Shown: positions 8,559 through 16,825 of the stretch, in pieces | How positions within the stretch are numbered: the first letter of the stretch is position 1 | Layout: each line of letters opens with the position of its first letter | Assembly (NCBI RefSeq): GCF_022698165.1 | Contig: NZ_JALDAY010000001.1 | Location: 806,001 to 870,000, forward strand | DNA: 64,000 nt | Reading direction: 5' to 3' | DNA from: Streptomyces cylindrosporus | GTDB lineage: Bacteria > Actinomycetota > Actinomycetes > Streptomycetales > Streptomycetaceae | Position numbers and translations under genes: made by a program | The notes under the pieces: model-generated | Seen by the model: the letters and a program-made list of their open reading frames with translations, nothing else | Databases searched by the model: none | What the model was told of the DNA's origin: nothing

Positions 8559-9563
8559 ATGACAGTCGCCATCGACCGCGCCACCGGCAAACGCCACGGT
8601 GACCGCGCGCCGCGGCCCGGGCTGGGCCAACGGCTGAAGCAGAGCTACCAGAAGCACTGGTACGCGTACGCGATGATCGCGCCGGTCGCGATCGTCCTCG
8701 GCGTCCTCGTGCTCTACCCGTTGGTGTACGGCCTCTACCTCACCCTCACCGACGCCAACAGCCTCAACACCGCGCGCACGATCGGCGTCAACCACATCGA
8801 CGCCACCTACAAGTTCATCGGGCTCGACAACTACAAGGACATCCTGTTCGGCCCGACGTCCTACGACCGCTTCTGGTCCCACTTCATCTGGACGATCGTC
8901 TGGACGGCCCTCTGCGTCGCCCTCCACTACACGATCGGTCTCGGCCTCGCGCTCCTGCTCAACCAGAAGCTGCGCGGGCGCACCTTCTACCGGCTGATCC
9001 TGATCCTGCCGTGGGCCGTGCCGACCTTCGTCACCGTCTTCGGCTGGCGGTTCATGCTCGCCGACGGCGGCATCATCAACATCGCCCTCGACGCGCTCCA
9101 CCTGCCCCAGCCCGACTGGCTGGAGAGCACCTTCTGGCAGCGGTTCGCCGCCATCATGGTCAACACCTGGTGCGGTGTCCCCTTCATGATGGTCTCGCTC
9201 CTCGGCGGCCTCCAGTCCATCGACGCCTCCCTGTACGAGGCCGCCGAGATGGACGGCGCGAGCGCCTGGCAGCGCTTCCGGTACGTCACCCTGCCGGGGC
9301 TGCGCTCGGTCAGCTCCACGGTCGTACTGCTCGGCATCATCTGGACCTTCAACCAGTTCGCCGTCATCTTCCTGCTGTTCGGCAACACCGCCCCGGACGC
9401 CCAGATCCTCGTCACCTGGGCCTACTACCTGGGCTTCGGACAGCAGCCGCGCGACTTCGCCCAGTCGGCCGCCTACGGCATCCTGCTGCTGGCCATCCTG
9501 ATCGTCTTCACCTCCTTCTACCGCCGCTGGCTGAACCGCAATGAGCAGCAGCTCGCGATCTGA
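8559..9563 (+). CDS. malF: Maltose/maltodextrin ABC transporter, permease subunit MalF
   Basis: 334 residues from the ATG at 8559, which has AGAAGG nine bases upstream; a GTG at 8550 is an in-frame alternative. It shows six or more membrane segments and the conserved cytoplasmic EAA loop (EAAEMDGASAWQRFRYVTLP) that contacts the ATPase. It forms the heterodimeric channel with MalG. The gap to malG is 13 bp, so the two are co-translated. The short N-terminus is basic and hydrophilic. Confidence 0.95.
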   Translation: MTVAIDRATGKRHGDRAPRPGLGQRLKQSYQKHWYAYAMIAPVAIVLGVLVLYPLVYGLYLTLTDANSLNTARTIGVNHIDATYKFIGLDNYKDILFGPTSYDRFWSHFIWTIVWTALCVALHYTIGLGLALLLNQKLRGRTFYRLILILPWAVPTFVTVFGWRFMLADGGIINIALDALHLPQPDWLESTFWQRFAAIMVNTWCGVPFMMVSLLGGLQSIDASLYEAAEMDGASAWQRFRYVTLPGLRSVSSTVVLLGIIWTFNQFAVIFLLFGNTAPDAQILVTWAYYLGFGQQPRDFAQSAAYGILLLAILIVFTSFYRRWLNRNEQQLAI

Positions 9564-9576
9564 GGCAGGAGCTCCC

Positions 9577-10491
9577 ATGAGTACGACCACTGTCGAGTCC
9601 TCCGCCGCGGCCGGCGAGCGGGACTCCGCGGCCGCCGCCCCGCCGCGCCGGGTGCGCCGCCGCGGCGAGCAGAGCCCCGCCGGGCGGCTCGCCTCCCACG
9701 GCATCCTGACCGTCGCGAGCCTGATCGCCTTCTTCCCGGTGGCCTGGCTGATCTACCTCTCGCTCGGCCCGGACAAGGACGACTACCTCCACCCGGGCGG
9801 CATCTGGTCCAAGATGTCCTTCTCCAACTACTCGTTCGTGCTCCAGCACACCGAGTTCTTCGACTGGCTGAAGAGCTCGCTGATCGTCTCGCTGGGCACG
9901 ACCGTCATCGGCGTCCTGATCGCCGCCACCACCGGCTACGCGGTCTCCCGCATGCGCTTCCCGGGCTACCGGAAGTTCATGTGGGTGCTACTGGTCACCC
10001 AGATGTTCCCGGTGGCCGTACTCATGGTGCCGATGTACCAGATCCTGTCGGACCTGCAGCTCATCGACAGCTACCTTGGACTCGTCCTCGTCTACTGCTC
10101 GACCGCGGTGCCCTACTGCGCCTGGCTGCTGAAGGGCTACTTCGACACGATCCCGTTCGAGATCGACGAGGCGGGACGCGTCGACGGGCTGACCCCCTTC
10201 GGCACGTTCGCGCGACTGATCCTGCCGCTCGCCAAGCCGGGCCTGGCGGTCGCGGCCTTCTACAGCTTCCTCACGGCCTTCGGCGAGGTCGCCTTCGCGT
10301 CGACGTTCATGCTGTCCGACACGAAGTACACCTTCGCGGTGGGCCTGCAGACCTTCGTCAGCGAACACGACGCCCAGCGCAACCTGATGGCGGCGACGGC
10401 GGTGCTGATCGCGATACCGGTGTCGGCGTTCTTCTACCTGGTGCAGAAGAACTTGGTGACCGGCCTGACGGCAGGCGGAACGAAGGGCTGA
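9577..10491 (+). CDS. malG: Maltose/maltodextrin ABC transporter, permease subunit MalG
   Basis: 304 residues. The ATG at 9577 has AGGAG five bases before it. An Ala/Arg-rich cytoplasmic N-terminus is followed by about six membrane helices and the EAA loop (DEAGRVDGLTPFGTFARLIL). It partners MalF. aglA follows after 173 bp that contain a copy of the dispersed 27-nt repeat and a small hairpin, so co-transcription with aglA is possible but the junction may attenuate it. Confidence 0.95.
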   Translation: MSTTTVESSAAAGERDSAAAAPPRRVRRRGEQSPAGRLASHGILTVASLIAFFPVAWLIYLSLGPDKDDYLHPGGIWSKMSFSNYSFVLQHTEFFDWLKSSLIVSLGTTVIGVLIAATTGYAVSRMRFPGYRKFMWVLLVTQMFPVAVLMVPMYQILSDLQLIDSYLGLVLVYCSTAVPYCAWLLKGYFDTIPFEIDEAGRVDGLTPFGTFARLILPLAKPGLAVAAFYSFLTAFGEVAFASTFMLSDTKYTFAVGLQTFVSEHDAQRNLMAATAVLIAIPVSAFFYLVQKNLVTGLTAGGTKG

Positions 10492-10508
10492 AAACGCCGG
10501 TTTCGGCA

Positions 10509-10546
10509 GCGCCCCTTCAGGGGCGCGGGGAACTGCGCGACCAGCC
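10509..10546 (+). repeat. 27-nt dispersed repeat, copy 2, with adjoining hairpin
   Basis: The 27-nt repeat occupies 10520-10546 and is identical to copy 1. Its first seven bases pair with GCGCCCC at 10509-10515 across a TTCA loop to make a 7-bp hairpin. It begins 28 bp after the malG stop. Confidence 0.85.
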
Positions 10547-10664
10547 CCCACGGCGCCGCACCCAAAACCCGAGACGGCCGCGATGTCCATCCGACCCCGC
10601 CGACACCGCGGCCGTCTCGCCACACACACCTGACCCAATGACTCCGCTGAGCCCCAAGGACGCC

Positions 10665-12335
10665 ATGAGCCAGCAGCACACCGCCATCGCCCAGGCCCCC
10701 ACCCCCACCCCCGCCAAAGCCAAGCGCAGCGACTGGTGGCGGGACGCGGTGATCTACCAGGTCTATCCGCGCAGCTTCGCCGACGGCAACGGCGACGGCA
10801 TGGGCGACCTGGAAGGCGTACGTTCCCGACTCCCGTACCTGCGCGACCTCGGCGTGGACGCCGTGTGGCTCAGCCCCTTCTACGCCTCCCCGCAGGCCGA
10901 CGCCGGCTACGACGTCGCCGACTACCGCGCCGTGGACGCCATGTTCGGCAACCTGCTCGACGCCGACGCGCTGATCCGGGACGCCCACGAGCTGGGTCTG
11001 AGGATCATCGTCGACCTCGTGCCCAATCACTCCTCCGACCAGCACGAGTGGTTCAAGCGCGCGCTGCGCGAAGGCCCCGGCTCCCCCCTCCGGGACCGCT
11101 ACCACTTCCGCCCCGGCAAGGGCGAGAACGGCGAACTCCCGCCCAACGACTGGGAGTCGATCTTCGGCGGCCCGGCGTGGACACGTGTCGCCGACGGCGA
11201 GTGGTACCTGCACCTCTTCGCCCCCGAGCAGCCCGACTTCAACTGGGAACACCCGGCCGTCGGCGACGAGTTCCGCTCGATCCTGCGCTTCTGGCTCGAC
11301 ATGGGCGTCGACGGCTTCCGTATCGACGTGGCGCACGGGCTGGTCAAGGCGGCCGGTCTGCCCGACCTCGGCTCGCACGACCAACTCAAGCTGCTGGGCA
11401 ACGATGTCATGCCGTTCTTCGACCAGGACGGCGTCCACGAGATCTACCGCCAGTGGCGCACGATCCTCGACGAGTACAGCGGCGAGCGCATCTTCGTCGC
11501 CGAGGCGTGGACCCCGACCGTCGAGCGCACCGCCAACTACGTCCGCCCGGACGAGCTGCACCAGGCCTTCAACTTCCAGTACCTGTCGACCGATTGGGAC
11601 GCCGACGAGCTGCGCAAGGTCGTCGACCGCACCCTGGAGGCCATGCGCCCGGTCGGCGCCCCCGCCACCTGGGTCCTGTCCAACCACGACGTCACCCGCC
11701 ACACCACCCGCTTCGCCAACCCGCCCGGCCTCGGCACCCAGATCCGCCTGGCCGGCGACCGCGAACTCGGCCTGCGCAGGGCCAGGGCGGCGACGCTGCT
11801 GATGCTCGCGCTGCCCGGATCCGCGTACGTCTACCAGGGCGAGGAACTCGGCCTCCCGGACGTCGTCGACCTGCCGGACGAGGTGCGCCAGGACCCGGCG
11901 TACTTCCGCGGCGCGGGCCAGGACGGCTTCCGCGACGGCTGCCGGGTGCCGATCCCGTGGACGCGCGAGGGATCGTCGTACGGCTTCGGCGACGGCGGGA
12001 GCTGGCTGCCGCAGCCGGACGGCTGGGGCGAGTTGAGCGTGGAGGCGCAGACCGGCGTCCCCGGCTCGACCCTGGAGCTGTACCGGGCCGCCCTCGCCGT
12101 CCGCCGTGCGCAGCCCGACCTCGGCGCGGGCGACTCCGTCGAGTGGCTGCGCGCCCCCGAGGGCGTCCTCGCCTTCCGGCGCGGGGAGTTCGTGTGCGTG
12201 GCGAACACCGGCGGCGAGTCCGTGACGACCCCGGCGTACGGCCGTGTCCTGCTCGCCAGCGGCGAGGTCACCGAGGCGGACGGCGAGACGAAGGTACCGG
12301 CGGACACGACGGTGTGGTTCACCACCCGCCCCTGA
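10665..12335 (+). CDS. aglA: GH13 alpha-glucosidase (maltodextrin-degrading), cytoplasmic
   Basis: 556 residues without a signal peptide. GH13 (oligo-1,6-glucosidase/alpha-glucosidase subfamily) motifs are VDLVPNHSS, DGFRIDVAHG with nucleophile D221, FVAEAW with acid/base E280, and SNHDVTRH with D342. It hydrolyses imported maltodextrins to glucose. The ATG at 10665 has CAAGGA upstream; an ATG at 10638 lacks a ribosome-binding site. It follows malEFG, as in S. coelicolor where aglA is linked to the mal operon, and is closed by a strong terminator. Confidence 0.93.
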   Translation: MSQQHTAIAQAPTPTPAKAKRSDWWRDAVIYQVYPRSFADGNGDGMGDLEGVRSRLPYLRDLGVDAVWLSPFYASPQADAGYDVADYRAVDAMFGNLLDADALIRDAHELGLRIIVDLVPNHSSDQHEWFKRALREGPGSPLRDRYHFRPGKGENGELPPNDWESIFGGPAWTRVADGEWYLHLFAPEQPDFNWEHPAVGDEFRSILRFWLDMGVDGFRIDVAHGLVKAAGLPDLGSHDQLKLLGNDVMPFFDQDGVHEIYRQWRTILDEYSGERIFVAEAWTPTVERTANYVRPDELHQAFNFQYLSTDWDADELRKVVDRTLEAMRPVGAPATWVLSNHDVTRHTTRFANPPGLGTQIRLAGDRELGLRRARAATLLMLALPGSAYVYQGEELGLPDVVDLPDEVRQDPAYFRGAGQDGFRDGCRVPIPWTREGSSYGFGDGGSWLPQPDGWGELSVEAQTGVPGSTLELYRAALAVRRAQPDLGAGDSVEWLRAPEGVLAFRRGEFVCVANTGGESVTTPAYGRVLLASGEVTEADGETKVPADTTVWFTTRP

Positions 12336-12355
12336 AAGACCCGCCTCTGAAAGTT

Positions 12356-12450
12356 CTTGCATCAACTTCACACGGCCCGCTGCCTTTTCAGGCAGCGGGC
12401 CTTTAACATCTCCGTCACCGCAAGTTTGCAGAAAGCTTGCTGCAAGAGCC
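12356..12450. promoter_or_regulatory. Putative MalR boxes upstream of the first alpha-amylase
   Basis: CTTGCAT is at 12356-12362. TTGCAG (12426-12431) and CTGCAA (12440-12445) form an inverted repeat around AAAGCTTG, preceded by GCAAG (12420-12424). The cluster ends about 25 bp before the amylase ATG, so a bound repressor would cover the promoter or start region. Confidence 0.6.
12375..12404 (+). terminator. Rho-independent-type terminator after aglA
   Basis: A perfect 10-bp stem, GCCCGCTGCC / GGCAGCGGGC, with loop TTTTCA, followed by CTTTAA. It separates aglA from the amylase promoter. Confidence 0.85.
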
Positions 12451-12473
12451 TTCAACGGTGAAGGAGCCCCCAC

Positions 12474-13847
12474 ATGGCCCGCAGAACCCTGGCCGCGACC
12501 GCCGCCCTCACGGCCGCCACCCTTGTCATGAACCCGACCCTGGCGCATGCCTCCCCGCCCGGCACCAAGGACGTCACCGCCGTCCTCTTCGAGTGGAACT
12601 TCGCCTCCGTCGCCAAGGAGTGCACCAACACCCTCGGCCCCGCCGGATACGGCTACGTCCAGGTCAGCCCGCCCGCCGAGCACATACAGGGCTCGCAGTG
12701 GTGGACCTCGTATCAGCCGGTGAGCTACAAGATCGCCGGCCGGCTCGGTGACGCGACCGCCTTCCAGAGCATGATCAACACCTGTCACGCGGCGGGAGTG
12801 AAGGTCGTCGTCGACACCGTCATCAACCACATGTCGGCCGGCAGCGGCACCGGCACCGGCGGCTCTTCGTACACGAAGTACAACTACCCGGGCCTGTACT
12901 CGTCGTACGACATGGACGACTGCACCTCCACGGTCAGCGACTACACCAACCGCGCCAATGTCCAGAACTGCGAACTCGTCGGCCTCGCCGACCTGGACAC
13001 CGGCGAGGAGTACGTCCGCGCCACCATCGCCGGCTACATGAACTCCCTGCTCGGCTACGGCGTCGACGGCTTCCGCATCGACGCGGCCAAGCACATCCCG
13101 GCCACCGACCTCGCCAACATCAAGTCCCGGCTGAGCAACCCGTCGGTGTACTGGAAGCAGGAGGTCATCTACGGCAGCGGAGAGGCCGTCCAGCCCACCG
13201 AGTACACGGGCAACGGCGATGTGCAGGAGTTCCGTTACGCCTACGACCTCAAGCGCGTCTTCAACAACGAGAACCTCGCCTACCTGAAGAACTACGGCGA
13301 GGGCTGGGGCTACATGAGCAGCTCGGTGGCAGGCGTCTTCGTCGACAACCACGACACCGAGCGCAACGGCAGCACGTTGAACTACAAGGACGGGGCGAAC
13401 TACACCCTCGCCAACGTCTTCATGCTCGCCTACCCGTACGGCGCCCCGGACATCAACTCCGGCTACGAATGGTCCGACACGGACGCCGGCCCGCCCAACA
13501 ACGGCTCCGTGACCGCCTGTTGGCAGGACGGCTGGAAGTGCCAGCACGCCTGGCCGGAGATCATTCGCATGGTCGCCTTCCGCAACGCCGTGCGCGGCGA
13601 GTCGGTGACCAACTGGTGGGACAACGGCGGCGACGCGATCGGCTTCGGGCGCGGCAGCAAGGGCTATGTCGCCATCAACCACGAGTCGGGCTCGCTGACC
13701 CGGACGTACCAGACCTCGCTGCCCGCGGGGACGTACTGCAACGTGCAGAACAACACGAGCGTGACGGTGAACTCCAGTGGCCAGTTCACGGCGACGCTCG
13801 GCTCCAACACCGCTCTCGCCATCTACACCGGCAAGTCGAGCTGCTGA
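12474..13847 (+). CDS. Secreted GH13 alpha-amylase without starch-binding domain
   Basis: 457 residues with a Sec-type signal peptide ending near AHA-S (residue 27). This is a classic Streptomyces alpha-amylase: [17 protein letters not shown] with nucleophile D203, WKQEVIY with acid/base E230, and VDNHDTERN with D294, then a short C-terminal beta domain. It endo-hydrolyses alpha-1,4 bonds of extracellular starch to maltodextrins for MalEFG. AAGGAG lies seven bases before the ATG. MalR-type boxes precede it. It differs from the second amylase of the window in lacking the CBM20 tail. Confidence 0.95.
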   Translation: MARRTLAATAALTAATLVMNPTLAHASPPGTKDVTAVLFEWNFASVAKECTNTLGPAGYGYVQVSPPAEHIQGSQWWTSYQPVSYKIAGRLGDATAFQSMINTCHAAGVKVVVDTVINHMSAGSGTGTGGSSYTKYNYPGLYSSYDMDDCTSTVSDYTNRANVQNCELVGLADLDTGEEYVRATIAGYMNSLLGYGVDGFRIDAAKHIPATDLANIKSRLSNPSVYWKQEVIYGSGEAVQPTEYTGNGDVQEFRYAYDLKRVFNNENLAYLKNYGEGWGYMSSSVAGVFVDNHDTERNGSTLNYKDGANYTLANVFMLAYPYGAPDINSGYEWSDTDAGPPNNGSVTACWQDGWKCQHAWPEIIRMVAFRNAVRGESVTNWWDNGGDAIGFGRGSKGYVAINHESGSLTRTYQTSLPAGTYCNVQNNTSVTVNSSGQFTATLGSNTALAIYTGKSSC

Positions 13848-13916
13848 ACGACCAGCGGGGCGCGTGGGATTGACGCTCGTCGAGTGTCGTCCTACGTTCC
13901 CTGCTGTCTTGTCGTA

Positions 13917-13930
13917 TGGGAGCGCTCCCA
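13917..13930. promoter_or_regulatory. CebR box (perfect 14-bp palindrome)
   Basis: TGGGAGCGCTCCCA matches the known Streptomyces CebR operator exactly. It ends 29 bp before the GH30 ATG. CebR is the LacI-family repressor released by cello-oligosaccharides. No cebR gene is in the window. Confidence 0.85.
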
Positions 13931-13959
13931 TCCATGGCGCTCCCGCCGAAGGGAGCATC

Positions 13960-15360
13960 ATGCAGCGCAGAGTCAGGAAGTGGGCGCTCACCGCCTCGGC
14001 CGCCCTGCTCACGGCCACCGGCGCCACCGCGGCGGCCCTGCCCTCGGCCGAGGCCACCCCGGCCACCGTCGACGGCGCCACCGTGTACCAGCCCATCGAC
14101 GGCTTCGGAATCTCCGAGCACTTCGGACGGGCCGCCATCATGAACGGCTCGCAGGGCTTATCGGCCCAGCACCAGCGCGAGATCCTCGACCTCCTCTTCA
14201 ACCGCACGACCGGCGCCGGCCTCAGCATCCTGCGCCTCGGCATCGACTCCGGCATCCAGCCGACGGATCCCGGCGGCCCGAACGCGACCCCGAAGTACAC
14301 CTGGGACGGCTACGACAAGGGCCAGGTCTGGCTCGCCCAGCAGGCCAAGGCGTACGGGGTCAACCGCTTCTACGCCGACGCCTGGACCGCCCCCGGCTAC
14401 ATGAAGACCAACGGCACGGACGCCAACGGCGGCACCCTGTGCGGCCTGGCGGGCGCGAGCTGCGCGAGCGGCGACTGGCGCAGGGCGTACGCCGACTTCC
14501 TCGTCCAGTACGCGAAGTTCTACGGCCAGGAGGGCATCGGCGTCACCGACCTCGGCTTCACCAACGAACCCGACTGGACGGCCACGTACGACTCGATGCG
14601 GCTCACCCCGGCACAGGCGGCGGAGTTCACGAAGGTGCTCGGCCCGGTGGCGGCCGCGAACGGCTACAAGCTCGCCTGCTGCGACTCCTTCGGCTGGACC
14701 CAGCAGAAGGCCTACACCAGCGCGATCGAGGCCGACCCGGTCGCCCGCGGCTATGTCACCACCCACACCGGCCACAACTACGCCAGCGCGGTCGACAGCC
14801 CCTTGCCAACCTCGAAGCGCACCTGGATGTCCGAGTGGTCGCCCAACGGCACCACCTGGAACGAGAACTGGGACGACGGCAGCGGCTACGACGGCTTCAC
14901 CGTCGCCACCGCCGTCAACGACGCCCTGACGAAGGGGAACGTCAGCGGATACGTCTACTGGTACGGCGCCTCCACGGGCGCGACCCGCGGCCTGATCCAG
15001 ATGGACGGCGACAACTACCACGTATCGAAACGCCTTTGGGCGCTGGCGAACTACAGCCGCTTCATCCGCCCGGGCGCCGTTCGCATCGGGGCGACCACCG
15101 GTGACGCGAACCTCAGGCTCTCCGCCTTCCGCAACCCCGACGGCACGGTGGCGGTCGTCGCGCTCAACGCGTCCACGACCGCCACGCCCGTCTCCTTCAG
15201 CCTGCGCAACACCGGCATCACCACCGGGACGGCGACCCCGTACCTCACCGACGGCACGCACGGCACGGCCCGGCAGCCGGCCGCCGCGGTGAGCTCGGGG
15301 ACGCTGAACACCACGGTCCCGGCACGCTCCCTGGTGACGTACACGATCAGGAAGCAGTAG
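13960..15360 (+). CDS. Secreted GH30-family glycoside hydrolase (endo-xylanase-like)
   Basis: 466 residues from the ATG at 13960 (GAAGGGAG upstream). The signal peptide ends around residue 30. A GH30 (beta/alpha)8 barrel carries TNEPD with acid/base E203 and SEWS with nucleophile E292, then a C-terminal beta-sandwich. The family includes endo-beta-1,4-xylanases, glucuronoxylanases and glucosylceramidases; a plant cell wall role is favoured by the CebR box. Codon 67 (14158-14160) is TTA, so translation should depend on the bldA tRNA. It overlaps the convergent serine-hydrolase gene by 14 bp. It is a functional outlier inside a starch cluster. Confidence 0.88.
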   Translation: MQRRVRKWALTASAALLTATGATAAALPSAEATPATVDGATVYQPIDGFGISEHFGRAAIMNGSQGLSAQHQREILDLLFNRTTGAGLSILRLGIDSGIQPTDPGGPNATPKYTWDGYDKGQVWLAQQAKAYGVNRFYADAWTAPGYMKTNGTDANGGTLCGLAGASCASGDWRRAYADFLVQYAKFYGQEGIGVTDLGFTNEPDWTATYDSMRLTPAQAAEFTKVLGPVAAANGYKLACCDSFGWTQQKAYTSAIEADPVARGYVTTHTGHNYASAVDSPLPTSKRTWMSEWSPNGTTWNENWDDGSGYDGFTVATAVNDALTKGNVSGYVYWYGASTGATRGLIQMDGDNYHVSKRLWALANYSRFIRPGAVRIGATTGDANLRLSAFRNPDGTVAVVALNASTTATPVSFSLRNTGITTGTATPYLTDGTHGTARQPAAAVSSGTLNTTVPARSLVTYTIRKQ

Positions 15361-16546
15361 CCGCCCCGTCGTAGACGTTGTCCGGCGTGACGACCTCCGT
15401 GATCGCGCGGGCCAGGATGCTGGACGGCTCCTGGCCCTGGCTGCTGATGTCCGTGTTGATCATGATGACCAGGGTGGCCCGCCGGGAGGGCAGGTAGACG
15501 GTGACGGTCTCGTAGCCGGGGATGGAGCCGTTGTGGCCGATCCAGCCGCCGGTCTCGAAGATGCCGAGGCCGTAGCCGGTGCCGGGGATGCCGGTCGGGA
15601 GCGTCTTGAGCCGCTCGGCCTGGGCCTCGGGGCTGAGCAGCTTCCCGGTGGCGACGATCTCCGCCCAGCGGCGCAGGTCGTGCAGGTCGGAGATCATCCC
15701 GCCGGCCGCCCAGGCCCAACTGGGGTTCCAGTCGGTGGAGTCGGCGACCTCGCCGCTGAGCGTCTGGTCGGTGTATCCGCGGGGATGCGGCTCGGGGAAC
15801 TCGGGCCCGTGCGGCAGCAGCGTGTGCCGCAGCCGCGCCGGCCCGAGCACCCGCTCGTCGAGGAAGTCACCGAGCCGCTGCCCACTGACCTTCTCGACGA
15901 CGAGCCCGAGCAGCACGAGATTGGTGTTGGAGTACTGGAACCGCGTGCCCGGCGCGAAGGCGTTGTCGTGCTTGAAGCCGTACGCCAGTGCTTCCCGCGG
16001 CGTGAAGTAGCGCTGCGGGTCGCTCAGCAGGTCGTGCACGAAGTCCGGGTCGGCGGTGTACGGGAACAGGCCGCTGCGCATCTCGGCGAGGTGCCGCAGG
16101 GTGATGTGACGGCCGTTCGGCACGCCACGGACGTACCAGGAGATCGGGTCGTCCAGCCCGATGAGGTGCTCGTCGACGAGTTCGAGCAGCGCGGTGACGG
16201 TGAAGGTCTTGGTCTCACTCCCGATCCGCAGGAAGACATCGGGGCTCATCGCCCGCCCGCTGACCTTGTCGGCGACACCGCTCGCGCGGACGTAGCAGCC
16301 CTTGCCGGGCATCCACAACCCGACGACGGCACCGGGGATGCCGGCCTGCCGACGGACATCCGCGATGGTCCGGTCCAGCCGGGAGGTCGTCTCATGCCCG
16401 AGACCCCCCGGCCGACAATCGCCGTGCGGACGCCGCTCCCCGCTCACGGCCTGCCCGGCCGTGGCGGGAGCGGCTGCCATCGGAACCAGCAGCGACGCCA
16501 CGAACAGCGTCGCGCTGATGAGTCGGCGGTGGGGGATGCGTCGCAT
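15347..16546 (-). CDS. Secreted serine hydrolase of the beta-lactamase / D-Ala-D-Ala carboxypeptidase superfamily
   Basis: 399 residues with a signal peptide ending near ATA-G (residue 31). The class C beta-lactamase/DD-peptidase fold is shown by SETK (nucleophile Ser and general-base Lys, about residue 111), YSN (about residue 206) and HNG near the C-terminus. It is more likely an esterase or D-aminopeptidase/carboxypeptidase of the cell envelope than an antibiotic-resistance lactamase. Its 3' end overlaps the GH30 stop by 14 bp tail to tail. The TnpB element lies upstream of it. Substrate unknown. Confidence 0.88.
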   Translation of the reverse strand: MRRIPHRRLISATLFVASLLVPMAAAPATAGQAVSGERRPHGDCRPGGLGHETTSRLDRTIADVRRQAGIPGAVVGLWMPGKGCYVRASGVADKVSGRAMSPDVFLRIGSETKTFTVTALLELVDEHLIGLDDPISWYVRGVPNGRHITLRHLAEMRSGLFPYTADPDFVHDLLSDPQRYFTPREALAYGFKHDNAFAPGTRFQYSNTNLVLLGLVVEKVSGQRLGDFLDERVLGPARLRHTLLPHGPEFPEPHPRGYTDQTLSGEVADSTDWNPSWAWAAGGMISDLHDLRRWAEIVATGKLLSPEAQAERLKTLPTGIPGTGYGLGIFETGGWIGHNGSIPGYETVTVYLPSRRATLVIMINTDISSQGQEPSSILARAITEVVTPDNVYDGAATAS

Positions 16547-16665
16547 GGTGGGGTGCCTCTTTCGGTCACGGGGTCGGACCGCAAGACCACCATCAGGGAC
16601 ACGCCCCGACGCCTTCTTCCGACAGTCGTACCGACGAGTTCACTCGTTCAGCCACCGGAAATCAT

Positions 16666-16708
16666 TCACAGGGCTCCGGCCCTCAGGCCGGGTGAGCGAA
16701 TCCTGTGA
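16666..16708. repeat. Inverted repeat, candidate left-end structure of the TnpB element
   Basis: TCACAGG (16666-16672) and CCTGTGA (16702-16708) enclose a second imperfect stem, GCTCCGGCC / GGCCGGGTGAGC. It lies between the serine hydrolase and tnpB and could be the subterminal hairpin of the transposon left end. The exact boundary is not determinable here. The 16547-16825 gap holds no other feature I can support. Confidence 0.4.
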
Positions 16709-16825
16709 CCGCGACGCGGAGGGTTGCGGTGTCGTTCCGGCGGAGCCGGGCCCCCTCGTGGCGGTGACGGATCGTTCACATGTTCCCTGTGACGACATAG
16801 GTTCGATGTGCCTAGTGTGATCGTC

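Noticed and set aside
10434..14300. A 1288-codon open frame antisense to aglA, amylase and GH30 genes
   Set aside because: It spans several real genes and their intergenic regions and has no recognisable domain.
15347..16546. Beta-lactamase antibiotic-resistance gene
   Set aside because: SETK/YSN/HNG motifs fit the wider serine hydrolase superfamily; no feature points to lactam resistance specifically.
16666..16708. Inverted repeat read as a terminator
   Set aside because: It lies upstream of both flanking genes (serine hydrolase and tnpB diverge here), so a terminator makes no sense; a transposon end is more likely.
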